Shown here: in pieces, positions 58,330 to 64,000 of the stretch
Numbering within the stretch: the stretch's first letter is position 1
Layout: each line of letters opens with the position of its first letter
DNA from: Aquilaria yunnanensis
Lineage: Eukaryota; Streptophyta; Magnoliopsida; Malvales; Thymelaeaceae
Reading direction: 5' to 3'
Length of the DNA stretch: 64,000 bases
Assembly (NCBI GenBank): GCA_039654915.1
Contig: CM077599.1
Span: forward strand, 65,152,501 to 65,216,500
Made by a program: the position numbers and the translations under genes
The notes under the pieces: model-generated
What the model was told of the DNA's origin: nothing
Databases searched by the model: none
The model's input: only the letters and a program-made list of their open reading frames with translations

Positions 58330-58980
58330 ACCTTAATCAAGCTTTTCAATTTCTTGTAATTGTTCTTCAACATTGATATGCTCTTTCTTCCTTGAAGCTC
58401 TCAACTAATTTTGTGCACACGTAAGTGCCTCACACAATCTTTGGAGACAGTGAACTCCTAAACTAATCAATCACATGACCATCAGTACTAAAGGCTGATT
58501 TCGGAGCAACAGTAAACACCGGAATGGTTGACACATCATGTGCAATCAAAGAAAGTATGAGAAACCTAAGGCTATTGACCCTTCACCATTCAAGAACATT
58601 GAAGTCCTCATTACCATCTTCCAAATTCTTACATAGATATTTGTCCAACTCACTTTTAGCTTTAAGACCATTCATAGCTTTGAGTTGCCTAAATTGACTC
58701 TTCAATATTGCCTTTGACTTTAATAGTGTTCCTCCATATCTATATATTACATTAGAACTCCAATCTGTACCATTTTTGCTTGGTTGGTTATTTGGAGCAG
58801 AGTAAGTTGCCTTGCACTCATCAAACAACTGCTTAAGTGTAACTTTCATCTTTGCAATAAGCTTATCCCTAATATTCTTTCCATGCATCTTTGTTATTGC
58901 AAACTCCAAATACTCCATTTTACTTAATGAATCAAGCATAACAGCAATAAAAATCATCAGGTTCATATTTTCAGGGTCTT
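58330..58980 (-). pseudogene. hAT transposase fragment (C-terminal half)
   Basis: Minus strand. 58583-58966 matches the segment before the dimerisation domain, ending in SELDKYLCKNLEDGNEDFNV. After a frameshift, 58340-58580 carries remains of the dimerisation domain, including the FSTDGHVID and RSSLSPKIV phrases. The order fits RICESLEEPER/Ac-type hAT transposases. The N-terminal BED finger and catalytic part are absent. Confidence 0.75.
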
Positions 58981-61900
58981 GTAATATTTCTCGGATTTCT
59001 ATTTCATTTTGTTACTTATTATGGGGTAATTCAGTTATGGTGTCAAAATTGTGTGTTTACAACTCCCAGGATTGGTATGTTCTGTAGGCTATTAGACTAA
59101 TACACTTAGTGTGCATACCAAAATGGCCCTTTTGGGCACTATATAAATATATGCATATTGGTCCAACCATTACACACATATTTACATTTTATGCACATCA
59201 TGGCAACAAGGAAAAAAAACATCAGAACAAGCCTTAATCTTGGTTATCACACATTAGGCAATCTTATTAAGTGTAAGTGACCAATCACTGCATCTGAAAC
59301 TTCTTCAAAAAAACTGTATTAATCTAGTCATGTAACCCCTTGTTTTCTTTGCTTCATTATTAAGTAGAGTCTTTAAGCAAACTAAGGGATTTTGTTTTAT
59401 ATCAATAGCCCATCTATGGATCAAGTTATAGATCTTTTAAGCTGGTTACAAAATTCTGACAAAATGAGCAGTAAATTAGCCAACTTTACAACATCATATC
59501 TTTAGCTACAGGGCTCTAAATTCAGAAAATTCAAATCCTAGTTCAATATCTAGATGTGCTCTAGATGTGGCCAAAATTTCATACCAAGATTTATAAGGAG
59601 ATATTAAACTTTGAGGGCAGGGTCGAAATTCTGGTCACTTTATAACTATTTACCTATACGAAATTTTATAAGTGTGCAAACACGTCATTCACAATGGGTA
59701 AGCCCTCTAAGGCTATTCCATAGATGTCCAATATACATAGGAATTATATGTTCTTGAATCTAGCAATTTTATGTGGCCAAAACAGAATTTACAAGTAAGC
59801 AGTCTATCATTCACAGTTAGGCAGTTTTGCACCACATCACATACATAACCAAAACATTACTTAAATGTTTACATACTTATCTCATTTTACATACACTACA
59901 TGTACTACATAATAGTCGTAATTAAGCTAAATTTTGCACCCTAAGTTACAAGAATGCCTGAGATACAATGGACTCTAAAAACAGGATACTGGACAGTTGC
60001 TGCATAACACAATAAACATCATCACTAAAAATTACTAAATGTGCTCCTAAAATCACTAAATTTTCCAGATCAAAACTAGACATATGGAAGTTAAGTACTT
60101 GAAATTTCAGATCAAAACTCAAATAACAATGGTCAGTTTGAATGTGATCTTTTTGCTGGACCTAAAATGGGTAAATTTGAAGGGAGTAAATTTTATTGTG
60201 AAACTTAGTAAAGGTAATACTTGTACTCTTAAGGAAATGTGACCCTCGTTAAAACTGTATCCAAAGACACTAAAACACAAAATCACAATGCATATGTACA
60301 ATATATAACAACCAAATGCAGTAGTTATTCACAATCAATAAACACATGACATGCGGCAGCAACATAAACCATAGGTTAGTCCATAAAACATGTAATAAAC
60401 TTAAGTAAATTACTATGACAGCCCTCCTCAAGCTTAAACTTGGTCTTAGGAGAGTTTTAACACTAGTTAGCACTAACTTTGGGCTCTAGAAACCCTTCAA
60501 TTCGCTGCCATCACTGTGCACTTCACACTAGGTCACAAAATCTTCAATAAGTGCACTTCCCTCACTAAGTTTGGTTTATCAAGCTCATGGCTCTCTTCTA
60601 AGATTAACCCTATCTCCATGGATGCTTGAAAATACAGTAAATAATCCATGAGAGCAAGAGAACCCTTACCAAGATGGGTATGCCGAATTTTAAGTTTGAT
60701 CCTTGAAGCACCCAAGTAATAGCTCTAGTTTGCATCCAATTACTTGCTTTTGCCTTCAATTTCAAGTAGCTTTAAATTTGAAGGAATGGCGCCTATGGAG
60801 GAAGTGTAAAGGAGGGTGGGCTGTGTCCCTTAGCTGGTATGGCCGAATAAGAGAGAAGAAAAGGTGGTCTTGACTACTTAAATGGTCAAAAGTACACTAA
60901 ACACACTTAAATAGTCGTAACCTTGCTTTATGTCATTTTTCTTACTTCCAAACCATGGTTTCTTAACCTTAATTTCTTGGCCTGCATTTGACTTCCTTAT
61001 TCCATGCCTTAGCTGCCATCCTTAGTGTGGGATAACCCCACAATTTTACCATTTGACTTAAGTTAAAGACATAGACATCTTAAGACTTACATAAAACACT
61101 TAGGTCCTTTATGCATTTTTATGTTTTCTTTGTCCTTAGTTGTCTTTCATAAGCAATTTGGTCTTACAATAGCACTTTCATACCATTCATATCCTTCTAA
61201 TAACTTTCCAAATCTCTTTTTTGAAAGTTTTGCAATTGAGTACCTAAATTTTCAAAATCTTACAGAAAAGTCCATAGGTTGCTCGACAAACAAGCAATCC
61301 ATAAGGCTTTTCTTGGGGGCCAAGTTACCAATTTGGAACACTTTTAAGGAGGTATTAGTCATACCTTTTACCCCTCACACTTTAATCACTATGGTGAGAA
61401 TTACATAATATAATAGTTTTTTACCATTATGTCACATTTTGTAATTCTCCAATTTTTGTGAGGTGGTAACATGTTTTGAAGGGCATATGAGCAAAGCCCT
61501 TATCCGGACATATACTTCATTCTTGCAACAACTTATCAACATTTCTTATCTCATTGAGGTAAGTGTTTGTGGTAACATAAAGAGATTCAGAGACACACAA
61601 TGTAAGATCATATAAAACCTTTACCAATGTTGAATTGACATCGTACTATGGATGGCAGGCAGGTGGGCAAAATCCGTAAACATAGTTATCTATTTATGAC
61701 AAATGAGTAAATGGATAAAAATACTTGCGATGGGTAAGATATTATCGGCAGGCGGCGGGTAAAGAGGTATCCATCAATGATAAATCCACCTCGTGTAACC
61801 GTTAAGCCTACAAAGTAATAAATCCTTATTATACACTTAAAAATTAATAATATCAATCCCAATAAGCCAACCATGCCTTTCTTGTTTTGGTCAAAATCTC

Positions 61901-61984
61901 CAAACCCAATCACTAGCTCTCTAAGCAAGGCACTGGCCACCGTCTCTTTCACTGGCGGCTTCATTGACAGTAAGGTCCATGACA
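58981..61984. other. Spacer, no supported gene
   Basis: No long frame. 59140-59160 contains a TATA-like CTATATAAATATA. 61640-61800 carries GATGGCAGGCAGGTGGGC and an inverted GGGTAAAGAGGTATCCATC phrase, the look of a small hAT MITE. Parts of 60400-61000 may be LTR-like, but no pair was found. Confidence 0.3.
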
Positions 61985-62100
61985 ACCAATGGTGGGCAGT
62001 GGGCTGACGTGGCCTGGCCCAACCTAGGCCTAGGTGTGGCCTAACCCCAACCTGGGTTAGGGCCGTGCCGAGGTTGTTCTGTGCTAGGTATTTTTTTTTT
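61985..62100. repeat. GC-rich hAT-end-like block
   Basis: GGCCTGGCCCAACCTAGGCC-type words resemble the patch at 8725-8945. It lies just beyond the 3' end of the hAT transposase remains, where the element's terminal sequence would be. Confidence 0.45.
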
Positions 62101-62339
62101 GAAAAAATATTTTTTAATTTAGTTTTACATTTTTTTCTTTAAATTAAAACACCACCACTAGGGCAATTTTTATTAAGTAAAATGCCAAATGACCCTTACA
62201 ATAACTAGAGTGTGCCTTATAAGATAAATGACAAAACGTTAGAAAAAAAAACCAGAAATTAAAACATATTATCTATGCTTAACTACAAAGTTAGATCAAA
62301 TACAAATTAAGAGAAAAAAAAAGGTGAAAAATTCAAACC

Positions 62340-63700
62340 TCATCATTGAAGCTCTTTTGGTCTTATTTTCAAAGTGTAACAAGGCCCTAATCTCGGTTGC
62401 ATATGTAAACTTCCACTGCCTCCGACGTCAATCTTGCTCGTTTATCCAAAATTACTCATTTCCTTGCACTGAACACTACCTTGGATAGCTTAGTGGAGAT
62501 CAAAATAGTGAGAATATAAAAAAGCTTCCTTTGTTTTGTTTCCACCAATATAATATGTTGACGTTGCTTGGCTCGAACAACATGTTAAGGTAGTCATCCA
62601 CCTCAGTTAAACTCAAATTTGTTAATTGGGGACCTTTGAGCATTTGGAGGCCGAGTTGAATGTTGATGACGTTGATCTCCTATGAGGCTCATTTTGAGAG
62701 GCTTTGGATCTTACATTATCTGAATGATTTTCACAATATAATTTGTAGAATAATCACAACTACTTGGAAGTAGTAACAGACATAGCTAAAATATTTACAT
62801 GGAACATTTCTAGATATGTATGAAAAATGCATTCAAGTAATGTTGTTGTGCCATTATTTTCACATATGGATCAAGTAAAAATGCAACTAAAAAGATGGGG
62901 GAAATGTTTTTAAAATACTAAAGCCATTTAGCCTACGTGGTTTCGATTGTGGGCTAAAAAACTCACCATCTTTAAATTGATGAAAAACATATGTAATGTT
63001 CACTAAATGAAGTAAAACTTGATGCATGATCTCGTAATAAACATCGGAGAAAAAATTCTATGGCATCGTAAAATTTTTTTAGCAATTCACTTGATTTAAA
63101 ATATTTATCCCACATTTCAGTTGTAAGGAATTCACAATTCAACTTCATGTTCATAAAATGAATCAACAAATCTGCTTATGGATGTACATCAAGTAACATC
63201 AAATAAGTTGACTTTCATTGGGTTGAACAATTCAATTTAAGCATTTCCAAGAAAAATCTTTTGAATTCATGAAAAACATCTGGTATTGATTTTAAATACG
63301 ACAATAAATTCTGAATAGGCAAAATTTCATTTTACAAAGCTTCTAAACCTTTTTGCACTCGCAGGTTTAAATTATGATACATGTATCTAACATGAAAGAA
63401 TGTACCTTCAAGGGTTGGTTTTAATTGTTAACCTAAATGCTGAGTAATGACATCATTATTTAATGAATTGTCAAATGAGACACATAAGATTTTATTAGCA
63501 AAAAAATATTTCTGCAAAGTTTCATATATGCAATTATAGATGTGAAATCTAGTATGATCAGTTTTAACGACCCTAAATGAACGTTTATGTTTTTTGATAA
63601 CACAATCATAATCAATCTAATGAGCATTAACGCAATAAAATAATTGACATATAGGTGATATTTACATGTCAAAAGTAAATGCTACACAATAATCAAGAGC
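62340..63700 (-). pseudogene. hAT transposase, second copy, degenerate
   Basis: Minus strand. 63300-63700 carries the core block with FHVRYMYHNLNLRVQKGL, the counterpart of the conserved HVRC-HILNL-V-DGL motif of hAT transposases. 62972-63169 holds the middle part. 62340-62640 is the C-terminal dimerisation domain: TEVDDYL, then ILYWWKQNK, then LDKRARLTSEAVEVYI. The expected order is kept over 1.4 kb, but stops and frameshifts occur throughout. The N-terminal part would lie beyond 63700 toward or past the right edge. Confidence 0.75.
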
Positions 63701-64000
63701 AGAGAAACATGCTTGCAAAATTTTTTACCTGCTTCAAATATTTTGAAGCTTTTCCTCCTAGTTGTTTTCCTAGAAACTTTTCTAAATGTAAGGTTTAATT
63801 GTGATCTAATTGAAGATTCTAATCACACATCTTCAGTTTATGAAAACAGTTTTTCGGTAAGATTTATCCAATTAACCATGTATTCTCTATAGGATTATTG
63901 GTTAAATTGAAATATACATGACCCGGAGGTGGTGCTCCCAAGTTGAGTTTGTGAATCCTTGACGTTAGTTGGATGTCATCCCTTCAACCAAGATTGGCCG

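Overview
The window is a stretch of plant nuclear genome, most likely a eudicot. The evidence is an intron-rich nuclear gene for a chloroplast-type protein phosphatase, Copia, Gypsy and LINE retrotransposons, hAT and MULE-like elements, and two endogenous copies of a plant pararetrovirus (Caulimoviridae). Base composition is AT-rich. Apart from one clear host gene, almost everything is transposable-element or viral debris at different stages of decay. I found no bacterial, plastid or phage signal.

Layout. (1) 1-10622: endogenous pararetrovirus in an inverted arrangement. A whole viral unit lies on the minus strand; its two tRNA-Met primer sites are 7232 bp apart (3209 and 10441). It is joined head to head near 3200 to a second partial copy on the plus strand, which runs off the left edge. 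The left copy carries a 1416-bp solo LTR with a perfect 5-bp target duplication, and the right copy preserves the matching empty site. (2) 12488-17437: complete but dead Copia element with short LTRs, minus strand. (3) 20291-22700: intact nine-exon SLP1-type phosphatase gene, minus strand, 389 residues, including one GC-AG intron. (4) 22701-28395: AT-rich spacer, then a Gypsy-like 3' LTR and its decayed upstream end. (5) 28396-35550: decayed plant-mobile-domain (PMD) gene on the minus strand. Its 3' part is present twice as 711/712-bp direct repeats flanking a second pararetrovirus fragment. (6) 36190-37800: LINE reverse-transcriptase remains and an unidentified coding-like stretch. (7) 39173-40603: second solo LTR of the family seen at 1247. 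(8) 41708-43720: MULE-like MITE and a possible SINE. (9) 43851-46924: very long LTR-like unit with a TATA box, polypyrimidine tract and two tandem arrays. (10) 46985-53089: Copia element with an uninterrupted 1351-residue polyprotein and a 1538-bp 5' LTR built partly of minisatellites, but no matching 3' LTR. (11) 54499-56464: MULE-like MITE, a possible host first exon, and a hAT-type MITE. (12) 58330-64000: two decayed hAT transposase regions.

How the parts relate. Only SLP1 looks like a working host gene. The 47-53 kb Copia has the only complete transposon reading frame. The rest records nested insertion, duplication and decay. I did not find a convincing new biological system. The most informative structures are the inverted pararetrovirus with its filled and empty LTR sites, the viral fragment between duplicated PMD segments, the duplicated viral promoter, and the Copia element lacking a recognisable 3' LTR. 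All calls are by eye from sequence; no database search was run.
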